DNA of 64,000 bases from Methylobacillus flagellatus KT (GCF_000013705.1 NC_007947.1:2418001-2482000); one strand, 5' to 3'; counted from the stretch's first letter, positions 20,528-30,717 are shown. Numbers and translations are program-made. The notes: generated from the letters alone by a model not told the origin.

Positions 20528-21121
20528 ATGACTGATCTTCACCATCGAATTACTGCCCATTTTGAAGAAAGTGGACGCCTCAAGTTGGAGCTCGCAGAAC
20601 TATTGGCTGCACCCATCGCCAACTCGGCCGAACTCATCGTTCAGGCGCTACTCAATGAGAAAAAAGTTCTGACTTGCGGCAATGGCGGCTCAGCCTCCAA
20701 CGCGCAATATTTTGCGTCACGCATGCTCAATCGTTACGAACAGGAGCGCCCAGGACTGGCCGCCATCGCCTTGCCGGCAGATATCTCGACCCTGACCTCA
20801 ATTGCCAACGACAATCATTTTGAACAGGTGTTTTCACGCCAGATTACCGCGCTAGGCCATCAAGGCGATGTGCTGCTTGCACTCAGCACCAGTGGCAGCT
20901 CCAAAAACATCCTGCGCGCGATCTCCGCCGCCAAGGATGCGGGAATGTACATCATCGCGTTTAGCGGTGGTGACGGCGGCGAGCTAGTGGAACTTCTCAC
21001 CGAAGAAGACATCCATATCGGGGTGCCGCATGAGCACCCCGCCAGAATTCAGGAAGTTTATATGTTGACCCTGCATTGCATTTGCGATGCGATTGATTGT
21101 CTTTTGTTAGGAGTGAATTGA
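20528..21121 (+). CDS. diaA: SIS-domain protein DiaA / phosphoheptose isomerase-like
   Basis: SIS-domain protein of 197 residues related to GmhA and to DiaA, which binds DnaA and times replication initiation in E. coli. CGNGGSASNAQYFASRML and LLALSTSGSSKNILRA are the sugar-phosphate binding segments. The context (lpoA-yraN before, dolP after) favours DiaA over GmhA, but enzyme activity cannot be excluded. It ends one base before the dolP start. Confidence 0.85.
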   Translation: MTDLHHRITAHFEESGRLKLELAELLAAPIANSAELIVQALLNEKKVLTCGNGGSASNAQYFASRMLNRYEQERPGLAAIALPADISTLTSIANDNHFEQVFSRQITALGHQGDVLLALSTSGSSKNILRAISAAKDAGMYIIAFSGGDGGELVELLTEEDIHIGVPHEHPARIQEVYMLTLHCICDAIDCLLLGVN

Positions 21122-21122
21122 T

Positions 21123-21707
21123 ATGCGCGCACTTACCCTCTCCACCCTGGCTCCCCTGCTTCTGGCGGTGTCCCTTTCCACACAGCTGGCAGCATGCGTG
21201 CCTGCAGTGATTGGAGGAGCAGCTGCTGGCGGTGCCATGGCCGCCGACCGGAGGACCTCCGGCATCTACATTGAAGATCAAAATATAGAACTCAAAGCAA
21301 GACACGCCATCTCGCAGGAGCTGGGTGACAAAAACCATATCAGTGTCACCAGTTACAACCGGAATGTGCTGCTGACCGGAGAGGCCGTTGATGAAGCAAG
21401 CAAGCAAGCTGCTGAGAAAGCAGTGCGCGGCGTTGAGAACGTCCGCAATGTGATCAATGAAATCGTCATTGGCCCGAAGAGCACATTCAGTGAGCGAAAC
21501 AATGACACCTACATCACTTCCAAGGTCAAGGCACGTATGGTGAAAGAAAACCGCTTCCCGCCAAATTATGTCAAAGTGGTCACTGAAGCCACCACCGTCT
21601 TCTTGTTGGGCCTAGTCACCCGGCAGGAGGCCGAGGATGCCGTGGATATCGCCCGCAGTACCAGCGGGGTAGGCAAGGTGGTCAAGGTATTCGAATATAT
21701 CGATTAA
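21123..21707 (+). CDS. dolP: BON-domain lipoprotein DolP
   Basis: Outer membrane lipoprotein (YraP/DolP) that supports envelope integrity. It has 194 residues with a lipobox LAAC at the end of the signal peptide (Cys 25), then two BON domains: one with VTSYNRNVLLTGEAVDEASK and one with VKVVTEATTVFLLGLVTRQEAE. It is last in the lpoA-yraN-diaA-dolP set. Confidence 0.93.
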   Translation: MRALTLSTLAPLLLAVSLSTQLAACVPAVIGGAAAGGAMAADRRTSGIYIEDQNIELKARHAISQELGDKNHISVTSYNRNVLLTGEAVDEASKQAAEKAVRGVENVRNVINEIVIGPKSTFSERNNDTYITSKVKARMVKENRFPPNYVKVVTEATTVFLLGLVTRQEAEDAVDIARSTSGVGKVVKVFEYID

Positions 21708-21790
21708 CAGCGGGGCAGTGAGCACCCAGCCAAACTATCCGGGCCGGTTGGGTGCTAGAATGCACTGATCATAGAGGCAATGGTTAAGTC

Positions 21791-22114
21791 ATGGGCACGA
21801 CAGAGAAATCAGGTATCAAGGAAATCATCATTCAAGGCTTGACCCGGGCAGGCAAACCGTTCAGGCCCAGCGACTGGGTGGACAGAATGTGCAGTACTTA
21901 TGCCAGTTTCGGCGCTGATCGCAAACTTCGCTATTCTCCGTACCTCAAGCCCCGTGTCATCGAAGGGGTGCGTTGCCTGGCGGTCGATCTGAAGCTGAAG
22001 GACACCAACCCCGAAGGCTTCAACCAGCTGATGCATTTTGCCACTGAGAATCAGCTCAATATACTGGACGCTGAAGGCAATAGTATCGATGCAGCCCAGG
22101 TGACGGAAATTTAG
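21791..22114 (+). CDS. DUF3579-type conserved protein
   Basis: Cytoplasmic protein of 107 residues. It resembles a small family widespread in betaproteobacteria (DUF3579), recognisable by GKPFRPSDWVDRM and the YSPYLKPRVIEGVRCLAVD segment. Its role is not known. No signal peptide or membrane helix is visible. It stands alone, with about 80 bases upstream and 110 downstream. Confidence 0.75.
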   Translation: MGTTEKSGIKEIIIQGLTRAGKPFRPSDWVDRMCSTYASFGADRKLRYSPYLKPRVIEGVRCLAVDLKLKDTNPEGFNQLMHFATENQLNILDAEGNSIDAAQVTEI

Positions 22115-22224
22115 GCAACTCATCAGCACGACTCCCGCGCCAGCATGGCCCTCCGGGCGCCACAAGGCAGTGACAAATCCACCAAGACTATTTACCATCC
22201 TCACTTTAAAGGGGGATTTAGGGA

Positions 22225-23760
22225 ATGCTCTTGAATTTGAACGTGCCGGGATTGGTGGACCATCCACTGATTATTGCAGAAACCAAACCTGCAAAAATTA
22301 CCAAGTTCCTGAATGCACTCCCAGTCACGAATATATTAGAAACCTCCCAGGCGCTGCAAGAAGAGTTAGAAATCCTCAATCGGCAGAAAGTCGCGCCAGA
22401 CACCCGGGTCAAAGCACTGGAAACCTATCGCCCAGCCATCATCTCGGTAACGGAATCCCTTGCTGCACATTACTGCAGTGCTCCGCTCCCTCTGCCTGAG
22501 CAGGACAAGCAATATGCCATGCTGGCCAACATTTTGTGGACCGAGCTCGCTTATGGCTACAAACTCGCCCTGCTGGATGTCGAAGCCAGGCTATTTAAGC
22601 TAGGCGGTACAAAGCTTCTGACCCTATGCGTGCATCGCGCCATGGATGCCTTACGTGTCCAGGTAGAAATTTATTATGAAACCTACCGCGCGCAAGCGCC
22701 CTCCCTCTGGAGCGAATTGCACCAGCTTTACTTGTTGGGCGTAACGCGAAACTTGGCAGATACGATGATGGAAGACCCGGTACGCAATCAAACGCTACCC
22801 GCCAGCCACATTTACAAGCAGGCTCTGCTACTCAGCCTTGCAGACCCTCAGCATCTCTCCCAGAAAGACATCAAACTCACCTGCGATTATATTGCGCGCT
22901 TTGCCGGTCTTGCCCAGCTGCAGCGCCCGGAACCCATGGAAAATCCCGCTGCCATCTTCTTGGTATCAGGCAACCGTGACAAGCCGCCGGTACCACTGGG
23001 CAAGCGTCTACGGAAAGTGGATCAGGAGCACGATTTCTTTCTGCTGACCATGGATTTGGCGCGCCAAATCCACCAGCACATCAAGCAATGCCAGCTTGGC
23101 CCATTCCCACCGGAAGCGGGCCTACCCGAAAACGCAAATCAGCCACGCTATCAGGACCTGTTGACCTACCTGCTCCGGCACTGGGGAGCTGCTCCAAAAC
23201 GCATTTACAATCGCACCCCAAAAAATGACGGCATCGAGCTGATCATCGGCTTACCGGCATTACATGCAACGCTATCCGGGAAGACATTGCCAGTCGCAGA
23301 CAACACATCTGCCAAGCTACCGCGCAGCTCGCGCTGGCAGGCGCTCAACATCAGTGCCGGCGGCATGGCCCTGCGCAAACTGCCCGCAACAGAAGTCCAC
23401 CTACACATTGGCGACTTGGTGGGCGTCAGGATCAGTCATGCCACCCATTGGGCCATCGGCGTGCTGCGATGGGGCAGCCACACGGAAAATCGTCATCTGG
23501 ATATTGGCCTCCAGCTACTGGCTCCGGAAGCAAAACCAGTCAGCATGCGATCAACCGACGAACAGCTCACGCCGTTACTGTTGCTGCCAGAGATCGCCAC
23601 CCTCAAACAGTCTCCTTCTCTGATCGGCGCTCCAGGCAGTTATAGCCCGGCCAGAATCATCGACCTGATACTGGAAGACGGCAGCAACAAACGTGTCATG
23701 ATTACTCGGTTGATCGAACGAACCAATCAGTTCGATCACTTCCAGTTCAGCGCCTCATGA
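22225..23760 (+). CDS. PilZ-like putative cyclic-di-GMP binding protein
   Basis: Soluble protein of 511 residues, similar in plan to betaproteobacterial proteins annotated as c-di-GMP binding. Residues 1-360 are mainly helical with no recognised motif. From about 365 a PilZ-like beta domain has RSSRWQALNISAGGM, with arginines followed by the N-x-S-x-x-G motif that contacts c-di-GMP. It converges on an EAL-domain gene, which supports a c-di-GMP role. GGGGG-type ribosome bases lie a little upstream of ATG 22225. Confidence 0.7.
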   Translation: MLLNLNVPGLVDHPLIIAETKPAKITKFLNALPVTNILETSQALQEELEILNRQKVAPDTRVKALETYRPAIISVTESLAAHYCSAPLPLPEQDKQYAMLANILWTELAYGYKLALLDVEARLFKLGGTKLLTLCVHRAMDALRVQVEIYYETYRAQAPSLWSELHQLYLLGVTRNLADTMMEDPVRNQTLPASHIYKQALLLSLADPQHLSQKDIKLTCDYIARFAGLAQLQRPEPMENPAAIFLVSGNRDKPPVPLGKRLRKVDQEHDFFLLTMDLARQIHQHIKQCQLGPFPPEAGLPENANQPRYQDLLTYLLRHWGAAPKRIYNRTPKNDGIELIIGLPALHATLSGKTLPVADNTSAKLPRSSRWQALNISAGGMALRKLPATEVHLHIGDLVGVRISHATHWAIGVLRWGSHTENRHLDIGLQLLAPEAKPVSMRSTDEQLTPLLLLPEIATLKQSPSLIGAPGSYSPARIIDLILEDGSNKRVMITRLIERTNQFDHFQFSAS

Positions 23761-23817
23761 ACACTCGCTGAGCATATCTCAAGCACTACAGTGGTGCACA
23801 AACATCACTAGAGTGCA

Positions 23818-25077
23818 CTACTTTATGCCAAAACCCTCATCCACCCAATTGAAGTCAAAGCACAGTATGCTGACCTGGCCATGCAGCACAATCGCCATGG
23901 ATAGCGTCACGCAAAGCTTACCTGTCGCGATCGAGAGATAAGGCCGCGTCATCTGCAACGAGCCCGGATTCTGCAAGGCCCGACGCAGATAAGGACGGCG
24001 CAGCCAGACGGCACCACTCCCATCGGCCAAAGGCCGGTAGCGCCGGTCCGTTGACATTTCAGCACGATCAGCCAGGTAACTGCTGCCAAGCTGTACCCCT
24101 TGCTGATCCAGCATATAGCAACGATCGGCCCCGTTCAGCAGCAATAACTTATGGAATGCCAGCTCCGGCAAGGCTCCGGCCTGTAGCTGCGCCACGGCCT
24201 GCATGAAGGCGCCGCGGTAATATGTCAGGCACTTTTGGCTCGCGTCCAAGGCGGAGGAAGCCTGGTACCGCTCAAACAATGAAAATATCTTGTTTTCACT
24301 CTGCGCTTCGTTGAGCGTATGGGCAGGCATGCCGAAATAATGCCCCTGAACCAGATCGACATCCGTTTCCATTGCCACCATGGCCTCTTCCAAGGTTTCT
24401 ATGCCCTCAATCAATACCAGGCTGCCAGCCTCGTGGATCAGAGACACGATTCCTGGCAGTAACCGGCGCGCCATCGGCTTTTGCATGGCCTGAACGATCA
24501 TTGAGCGATCAAGCTTGACGATGTCAGGCGATAATCGCCATATCCGTTCAAAATTGGACTGTCCTGCGCCAAAATCATCGATCGCCACCAGACAGCCCAG
24601 ATCCTTGTAGAAACCGACAGACTCGGACAACTGCAGCTCGTCGTCGATCGCGCCCTCCATGATTTCCACCACCACCCGTTCAGGCGGCATGTCGTTCTCT
24701 TCCAATAGCTGCCGGAAAAAAGCACCATACTGCCTGCCCTGCACAATCACGCGGGGATCGACGTTCAGGAATAGCCAGTCTGCACTTTCGCGCCCCATAC
24801 TGCAAAAATTACGTAAATGCAGGGCTCGCGACAGGCGATCCAGATGCACGATGCTGGCCTCGTCCCTGGCCAGGGAAAATATCTGATAAGGCGATACTTG
24901 CCTGCGCCCATCAATGGCGCGCAGCAACCCTTCGTAGCCGACTACCCGGCAATGCGACAAACTATAAATTGGCTGAAATGCGCTATACAGTTTTACATGC
25001 TCATAAGCGGCAAAAACCTTGCCATGCTCCCCAGGCTCGTCCAGGAACTGGAACTTCCCAGTCGTGTTTTTGGTCAT
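23818..25077 (-). CDS. EAL-domain protein, putative c-di-GMP phosphodiesterase
   Basis: It has 419 residues with an EAL domain at about 25-265 and an unassigned C-terminal domain of about 150. The signature is EGL (49-51), which keeps the metal-binding glutamate. The other catalytic elements are also visible: FLNVDP, VVEIMEG, DDFGAGQSN, the lysine of DIVKLD, IEGIET and VQGHYFG. The enzyme may therefore be active against c-di-GMP. It has no signal peptide, membrane helix or GGDEF domain. Confidence 0.85.
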   Translation of the reverse strand: MTKNTTGKFQFLDEPGEHGKVFAAYEHVKLYSAFQPIYSLSHCRVVGYEGLLRAIDGRRQVSPYQIFSLARDEASIVHLDRLSRALHLRNFCSMGRESADWLFLNVDPRVIVQGRQYGAFFRQLLEENDMPPERVVVEIMEGAIDDELQLSESVGFYKDLGCLVAIDDFGAGQSNFERIWRLSPDIVKLDRSMIVQAMQKPMARRLLPGIVSLIHEAGSLVLIEGIETLEEAMVAMETDVDLVQGHYFGMPAHTLNEAQSENKIFSLFERYQASSALDASQKCLTYYRGAFMQAVAQLQAGALPELAFHKLLLLNGADRCYMLDQQGVQLGSSYLADRAEMSTDRRYRPLADGSGAVWLRRPYLRRALQNPGSLQMTRPYLSIATGKLCVTLSMAIVLHGQVSILCFDFNWVDEGFGIK

Positions 25078-25289
25078 CGATGAAGCCCTGTCCTAATATG
25101 TCATTGAGGCGATTCGCAGCGCGGATAACAAAAATCCATGCAGCTCAGCAATATCCATGCCTGCATTCAATACTTCACTTGCAGGATTTTTTTCGCTAGG
25201 ATAGCGGAATTGCTTGGCATGCTATAGTCACAATCCAGCTGGTGCACAAGAGTCACCCAGCATAACCAAAATCATCACTAGAGGTTCAA

Positions 25290-25616
25290 ATGAGCGAACA
25301 TATTACCCATATCAGCGACGATACTTTCGACCAGGAAGTTTTACAGTCCCAGCTGCCTGTTCTGGTTGACTACTGGGCGGAATGGTGTGGTCCTTGCAAG
25401 ATGATCGCTCCAATCTTGGACGAAATTGCCAAGGAATATGCTGGCCGTCTGAAGATCGCCAAGCTCAATATCGATGAAAACCAGAACACGCCGCCAAAGT
25501 ATGGCATTCGTGGCATTCCAACCCTCATGTTATTCAAGGATGGTAATGTGGAGGCCACCAAGGTTGGCGCACTTTCAAAATCCCAACTTACGGCATTTAT
25601 TGACAGCAATATCTAA
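25290..25616 (+). CDS. trxA: thioredoxin
   Basis: Cytoplasmic dithiol reductant of 108 residues with the active site WCGPC (32-36), the cis-proline loop [11 protein letters not shown] and the usual fold. AGAGG lies 8 bases before the ATG. rho follows, as in E. coli and many other proteobacteria. Confidence 0.97.
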   Translation: MSEHITHISDDTFDQEVLQSQLPVLVDYWAEWCGPCKMIAPILDEIAKEYAGRLKIAKLNIDENQNTPPKYGIRGIPTLMLFKDGNVEATKVGALSKSQLTAFIDSNI

Positions 25617-25630
25617 TAGCGCTACTCTGG

Positions 25631-25690
25631 CGCCAGGCTCCATCTAAAACAAAACGCTTATAAGCGTCTGAACGCCACAGGAGCCTGGCG
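25631..25690 (+). promoter_or_regulatory. large stem-loop in the trxA-rho intergenic region
   Basis: A perfect 11 bp stem CGCCAGGCTCC (25631-25641) / GGAGCCTGGCG (25680-25690) encloses an inner palindrome ACGCTTATAAGCGT. No T tract follows, so it is not a simple terminator. It lies in the rho leader, about 60 bases before the start codon, and could take part in autoregulation of rho or protect the trxA mRNA end. Confidence 0.5.
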
Positions 25691-25751
25691 GTCATCCTTC
25701 AAACAATCCCCGTTTTGCAGCACATCCGATCTTCAACGAGCCTTTCCAAAT

Positions 25752-27011
25752 ATGCATTTATCAGACCTGAAGCACCTTCCTGTCACTGAACTAGTCGAAA
25801 TGGCGATCGCCAATGAGATTGAAGGCGCAAGCCGTATACGCAAACAGGACTTGATCTTTGCGATATTGAAGAACAAGGCCAAGAAAGGCGACAGCATCTT
25901 TGGCGATGGCACGCTGGAAGTCCTGCAGGACGGGTTCGGCTTCCTGCGCTCCCCAGACACTTCCTACCTTGCCGGCCCTGACGATATCTATGTTTCGCCT
26001 TCGCAGATCCGTCGCTTCAATCTGCATACTGGAGACACGATTCAGGGCGAGATCCGCACTCCGAAAGATGGAGAACGCTATTTTGCGCTGGTGAAAGTGG
26101 ACAGCGTCAACGGCGAGGCGCCAGAAAACAGCAAGCACAAGATCCTGTTCGAAAACCTGACGCCCCTTTTCCCCACCAAGCCGCTGGTGCTTGAGCGCGA
26201 CATCCGCAGCGAAGAAAACATCACAGGCCGCGTCATCGACATGATCGCGCCGATAGGCAAGGGGCAGCGAGCCCTGCTGGTAGCGCCGCCCAAGTCGGGC
26301 AAGACAGTGATGATGCAGCACATTGCCCATGCCATCACGGCCAACCATCCAGATGTGGTACTCATCGTGCTCATGATCGACGAGCGGCCAGAAGAAGTCA
26401 CGGAAATGACCCGCTCAGTAAAAGGCGAGGTGGTCGCGTCCACCTTCGATGAACCTGCGACCCGCCATGTGCAAGTCGCAGAAATGGTGTTGGAGAAAGC
26501 CAAGCGCCTAGTCGAACACAAGAAAGATGTCGTGATCCTGCTCGACTCCATTACCCGCCTTGCGCGCGCTTACAATACTGTAGTACCAGCCTCTGGCAAG
26601 GTTCTGACCGGAGGGGTGGATGCCAATGCACTGCAGCGCCCCAAACGTTTCTTCGGTGCTGCCCGCAACATTGAAGAAGGCGGTTCGCTCACCATCATCG
26701 GCACGGCCCTGGTTGATACCGGGTCCCGCATGGACGATGTCATCTATGAAGAATTCAAGGGTACCGGCAACTGCGAACTGCACCTTGACCGCCGCATGGC
26801 CGAGAAACGCATCTATCCAGCCATCAACGTCAACAAATCCGGTACTCGCCGTGAAGAGCTGCTGATTGAAAAAGATGTGCTGCAGAAAATATGGGTATTG
26901 CGCAAGCTGCTTTATCCGATGGACGATCTCGAGGCCATAGAATTCCTGCTCGACAAGCTCAAGGCCACGAAGAATAATGCCGACTTCTTCGACTCAATGC
27001 GTAGGGGTTAA
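25752..27011 (+). CDS. rho: transcription termination factor Rho
   Basis: Hexameric RNA-dependent ATPase that ends transcription. The 419 residues equal the standard length: the RNA-binding cold-shock-like domain with [13 protein letters not shown] (61-73), the Walker A loop [11 protein letters not shown] (178-188), Walker [15 protein letters not shown] and the secondary RNA-binding [17 protein letters not shown]. It appears intact and typical. Confidence 0.98.
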   Translation: MHLSDLKHLPVTELVEMAIANEIEGASRIRKQDLIFAILKNKAKKGDSIFGDGTLEVLQDGFGFLRSPDTSYLAGPDDIYVSPSQIRRFNLHTGDTIQGEIRTPKDGERYFALVKVDSVNGEAPENSKHKILFENLTPLFPTKPLVLERDIRSEENITGRVIDMIAPIGKGQRALLVAPPKSGKTVMMQHIAHAITANHPDVVLIVLMIDERPEEVTEMTRSVKGEVVASTFDEPATRHVQVAEMVLEKAKRLVEHKKDVVILLDSITRLARAYNTVVPASGKVLTGGVDANALQRPKRFFGAARNIEEGGSLTIIGTALVDTGSRMDDVIYEEFKGTGNCELHLDRRMAEKRIYPAINVNKSGTRREELLIEKDVLQKIWVLRKLLYPMDDLEAIEFLLDKLKATKNNADFFDSMRRG

Positions 27012-27137
27012 CACTGCAGTCCGCTCGGAGCGAGTTGCAATTTATTGATAAGCATTGATATAATGCGCGACTTCCCTGCTAGGCAGGGACCCATACACTG
27101 GCCCGCCGCACAAACCGGCATATAGAGGTAAAACATT

Positions 27138-27380
27138 ATGAAACCTGGCATTCATCCAGAATACCGCGAAGTTGTATTCCAAGACATCGGTGCTGATTTC
27201 AGCTTCCTGACACGCTCCACCATTGCCGCAAAAGAAACCATCAAATGGACAGACGGCAAGGAATACCCATTGGTGAAGATTGAAGTGTCCTCCCAGTCTC
27301 ATCCATTCTACACAGGCAAGCAGAAGATTCTCGACACTGCTGGTCGTGTTGAAAAATTCCGTCAGAAATACGGCATGTAA
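27138..27380 (+). CDS. rpmE2: 50S ribosomal protein L31 type B
   Basis: Ribosomal protein of 80 residues, the zinc-independent (C-minus) form: it lacks the Cys motif of ordinary L31 and has the type B motifs [16 protein letters not shown] and [13 protein letters not shown]. In many bacteria this form replaces the zinc form during zinc shortage. A strong terminator follows. Confidence 0.96.
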   Translation: MKPGIHPEYREVVFQDIGADFSFLTRSTIAAKETIKWTDGKEYPLVKIEVSSQSHPFYTGKQKILDTAGRVEKFRQKYGM

Positions 27381-27401
27381 TCCAAAAATCACATGTTGCG
27401 G

Positions 27402-27428
27402 AAAAAGGCAGCCTGGGCTGCCTTTTTT
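27402..27428 (+). terminator. rho-independent terminator after rpmE2
   Basis: Stem AAAAAGGCAGCC / GGCTGCCTTTTTT with a short loop and a run of six T. Confidence 0.92.
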
Positions 27429-27493
27429 GTTTTCCATACGATGACCCCGTGATTAAAATGGGCAGGTATCAACAAAAATACTAAAGGATATAC

Positions 27494-29170
27494 ATGGCAT
27501 TCGAGCTTGAGCACGATTGGCAGGCACACTTGGCAACTCCTCGCGCACGCGTTGGCGAGCGCGCCAAGACGCACCTGCTGATCCTGCTCTGCATTGCATG
27601 GATATTTCTCGGACTGATCGGACACGAACCCTGGAAACCGGACGAGGCGCAGACTATCAGCATCGTCAAGAACATGACGGAAGGCAAAGGATTGCTGGCT
27701 CCGATCGCCGCAGGACAGCAGTCGATAGAATACCCTCCACTGTATTACTGGAGCGCCGCAGGGTCTGGCAAACTATTGTCGACCATTCTTCCTTTGCATG
27801 ACGCTGCCAGGCTGATCAACAGCGTCTGGATGGCCATCACCCTGCTCATGGTCGGCATGCTGGGGCGCGAACTCTGGGGCGTTGGCATTGGCCGGCAGAT
27901 TACCTTTGTCTTCATTGCCTCGATTGGCCTCGTGGCCTCTTCGCACCTGCTGATGCCACAAGTCGCCTCTCTGGCCGGGCTGTCAATGACATTGTATGCC
28001 TTGGCACTTGCTAAGCGTCGTCCGATCAGGGCATCGGCACTGCTAGGATCAGGCATAGGAATCAGTTTTCTTGCGACGGGGCTGGCTAGTGCGCTCATCC
28101 CTATCGCCACCATGCTGCTGCTGCCCATTCTGTTCAGTCAATGGCGCAGCAAGAGTTTTGCCGTTGTCGCTGCACTAAGCCTGCTGGTTGCCAGCCCGTG
28201 GCTTTCCATCTGGCCTTGGCTGCTATACAGCACTGACCCAATGCAATTCCACACCTGGTGGCACAACAGCCTCTCCGGCTCAGGGACGGTCACTTACCCT
28301 TATATCCTGCGCACACTGCTCTGGTATTCCTGGCCAGCGCTGCCCATTGCCGCATGGGGTGCGTGGCGTTACCGCGCCGTACTCTTCATCAAACCCAAAA
28401 TGCAGTTGTTGCTGGTCTTTTTTGTAGTCAGCATCATCATTATCGGTGTCGCGTTCGAGCGCCGCGAGATCCATATCCTGCCCATCTTGCTACCGTTAGC
28501 CGCCCTGGCGGGAGGAAGTATCGAAACATTGAAGCGCGGGGCTGCTGGCGCACTGGACTGGTTTGGCTTGCTATTATTCGGCCTGCTGGGGGCGCTGATC
28601 TGGCTCGGCTGGTTTGCCATGCTGACAGGCGTGCCCGCCAAGATTGCCGAACGCATGCAATTCCTAGCGGCCACCCAGGAAGCGCACCTGAACATTCTAG
28701 CCCTGGCTGCAGCCCTGACCGTCACTATTATCTGGCTGTTTGTGGTTTCAAACAGCCAACGTTCCAATCGCGGTGCGCTGACCAACTGGGCCGTCGGCAT
28801 GACAATGGCATGGGGGTTATTGATGACACTCTGGCTGCCCTGGATAGACAACGCACGCGGCTACAAGCATGTCTTTGAAGCGCTCAATGAAGCTATGCCC
28901 GCGCAATATGCATGTATCAACAGCTATGGCGTAGGCGCTGCACAGACCGCTTTACTTGACTACTATACCGGCTTGACCATCCAGCCACAGCGCGCTCCCC
29001 GCAGCCATCACCCGGCCTGCGATCTTTACCTGGTGCAGGAAGACAGCCGACACGTCACCCTGACTCCCGGTGATGACTGGCAGCTGATATGGTCTGGCAA
29101 CCGTGCCTTGGACAGGCGCGAAAGCTTTAGGCTCTTCATGCGCCGCCCCAGTTCGTCAGCGGAAGATTAA
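27494..29170 (+). CDS. membrane glycosyltransferase of the ArnT/PMT superfamily
   Basis: Inner membrane protein of 558 residues with about a dozen helices. The first periplasmic loop has KPDEAQTISIVKNM with the acidic pair needed in this GT-C fold, and YPPLYYWSAA as in ArnT-like enzymes. They move a sugar from a lipid carrier to lipid A, protein or glycan. No lipid A modification gene is adjacent, so the substrate is unknown. Confidence 0.8.
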   Translation: MAFELEHDWQAHLATPRARVGERAKTHLLILLCIAWIFLGLIGHEPWKPDEAQTISIVKNMTEGKGLLAPIAAGQQSIEYPPLYYWSAAGSGKLLSTILPLHDAARLINSVWMAITLLMVGMLGRELWGVGIGRQITFVFIASIGLVASSHLLMPQVASLAGLSMTLYALALAKRRPIRASALLGSGIGISFLATGLASALIPIATMLLLPILFSQWRSKSFAVVAALSLLVASPWLSIWPWLLYSTDPMQFHTWWHNSLSGSGTVTYPYILRTLLWYSWPALPIAAWGAWRYRAVLFIKPKMQLLLVFFVVSIIIIGVAFERREIHILPILLPLAALAGGSIETLKRGAAGALDWFGLLLFGLLGALIWLGWFAMLTGVPAKIAERMQFLAATQEAHLNILALAAALTVTIIWLFVVSNSQRSNRGALTNWAVGMTMAWGLLMTLWLPWIDNARGYKHVFEALNEAMPAQYACINSYGVGAAQTALLDYYTGLTIQPQRAPRSHHPACDLYLVQEDSRHVTLTPGDDWQLIWSGNRALDRRESFRLFMRRPSSSAED

Positions 29171-29185
29171 AGATACCGGGCAATA

Positions 29186-29533
29186 TTAAAGCGGTTGTAG
29201 CAAAGACGCCAATGCCTCTGCATCCTGAGCGATACAGCTGCTGGCCTTGGCCTCCATCGCACGATAGCGTGCCAGCACATCATGTCCGAATGGCGTGACC
29301 TTCGCACCACCACCATGGCTCCCGCCCGTCGCTGTTGCGACCAGCGGCTCGCGAAAACTTTTATTCATGGCATCCACTAGATCCCAGGCACGCTTGTAGG
29401 ACATTCCCATAGCCCGCGCACCTGCAGATATCGAGCCACTTTTGTCTATGGCTTCCAATAAATCAGCCTTTCCTGGGCCGATCGCAACCAAATGCTGATA
29501 TGGCAGGCGGATCTTGATACTGATTGCGCTCAT
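29186..29533 (-). CDS. ModE-like molybdate-type regulator, HTH domain only
   Basis: DNA-binding protein of 115 residues matching the N-terminal helix-turn-helix of ModE (DKSGSISAGARAMGMSYKRAW), followed by the typical GGSHGGGAKVT wing. It lacks the C-terminal molybdate-binding domains of full ModE, so it may sense nothing itself. It is divergent from moaA by about 100 bases and probably controls the adjacent molybdenum cofactor genes. Confidence 0.85.
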   Translation of the reverse strand: MSAISIKIRLPYQHLVAIGPGKADLLEAIDKSGSISAGARAMGMSYKRAWDLVDAMNKSFREPLVATATGGSHGGGAKVTPFGHDVLARYRAMEAKASSCIAQDAEALASLLQPL

Positions 29534-29634
29534 ATGGAATTTTCACCTCTTTCCAAGGTCGTATAGACATTATCTTGACGATAGATTGTTAGTATTGACC
29601 GAAGGACTTACAATCCCCACATCTTATCGCATCC

Positions 29635-30666
29635 ATGCCAGGCCTGAATAGCCGTCCAATGCCCAGCTCCGCCTACACTCCCGAGTTGATCGACCAGTTT
29701 GGTCGCCGGGTGGATTATATACGTCTATCGATTACGGACCGATGCGACTTCCGCTGTGTCTACTGTATGGGTGATGACATGGTTTTCCTGCCACGTGAAG
29801 ACGTGCTGTCCTTAGAGGAATGCGCCCGCCTCGTACGCACCTTTGTCACACTAGGTGTCAGCAAGGTGCGCATTACCGGTGGCGAACCCCTGGTACGCAA
29901 AAACGCGTTGACCCTTTTTCAAGAAGTGGGTCGCCTACCCGGGCTGCGTGAATTGACAATGACCACCAATGGCTCGCAGCTTGAGCGTTACGCCCACGAC
30001 CTGAAAAAGGCCGGGCTTAGTCGCATCAATATCAGCATGGATAGCCTTGACCCTGAGCGTTTTCGCAAGATCACCCGCGTAGGCGACCTCGACAAGGTGC
30101 TGCGTGGCATTCAGGCAGCCAAGGATGCGGGGTTCACCCATATCAAGCTCAATACGGTCCTCATGCGCGGTATCAATGATACCGAAGCGATACCCCTGCT
30201 CGAGTTTGCAATCCAGCACTCCTTGGATATCGCTTTCATCGAGGAAATGCCGCTGGGCGAGGTTGATCATAGCAGGGGCGACACTTATGTCAGCAACCAG
30301 GCAACGCTCACATTACTGCAAGCCCACTTCCCACTGATCAGCAGCACCGAAACGACGGGCGGTCCGGCCCGCTACTGGCGAGTTGCACATACCAATACCC
30401 GCGTAGGCTTCATCTCGCCACACAGTCACAATTTCTGCGAGGCATGCAACCGCGTGCGCATTACCTGCAAGGGTGAACTCTATCTTTGCCTGGGACAGGA
30501 AAACAAGGTCGATCTCATGCCCTTGCTGCGCGATCACCCCCACGATGACCAGCCCCTAAGAGAGGCCATTATTGCCTCCATGCAAATCAAACCCAAGGGC
30601 CATGACTTTGACCTGCGTCGTCAGGCGCCTTCTGTCATCCGCTTCATGTCACAGACTGGCGGCTGA
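29635..30666 (+). CDS. moaA: GTP 3',8-cyclase MoaA
   Basis: Radical SAM enzyme for the first step of molybdopterin synthesis. It has 343 residues. The SAM cluster motif is CDFRCVYC and the C-terminal cluster is CEACNRVRITCKG. The protein ends in the conserved GG tail needed for MoaC-linked activity. An internal Met (residue 9) is an alternative start. Confidence 0.97.
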   Translation: MPGLNSRPMPSSAYTPELIDQFGRRVDYIRLSITDRCDFRCVYCMGDDMVFLPREDVLSLEECARLVRTFVTLGVSKVRITGGEPLVRKNALTLFQEVGRLPGLRELTMTTNGSQLERYAHDLKKAGLSRINISMDSLDPERFRKITRVGDLDKVLRGIQAAKDAGFTHIKLNTVLMRGINDTEAIPLLEFAIQHSLDIAFIEEMPLGEVDHSRGDTYVSNQATLTLLQAHFPLISSTETTGGPARYWRVAHTNTRVGFISPHSHNFCEACNRVRITCKGELYLCLGQENKVDLMPLLRDHPHDDQPLREAIIASMQIKPKGHDFDLRRQAPSVIRFMSQTGG

Positions 30667-30717
30667 CCACACCGGGCTGCATGATGACACCACGCTGTAG
30701 CAACAATAAAAATTAAA

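Noticed and set aside
21721..21756. hairpin AGCACCCA / TGGGTGCT after dolP
   Set aside because: Stem is clear but the loop is long and no T tract follows, so I do not call a terminator.
28258..28878. 206-codon frame inside the glycosyltransferase gene
   Set aside because: Same-strand shadow frame of a GC-rich membrane protein gene, with odd composition and no start signal.
29534..29634. ModE operator between modE-like gene and moaA
   Set aside because: The AT-rich sequence has partial resemblance only; the symmetric ModE consensus is not found.
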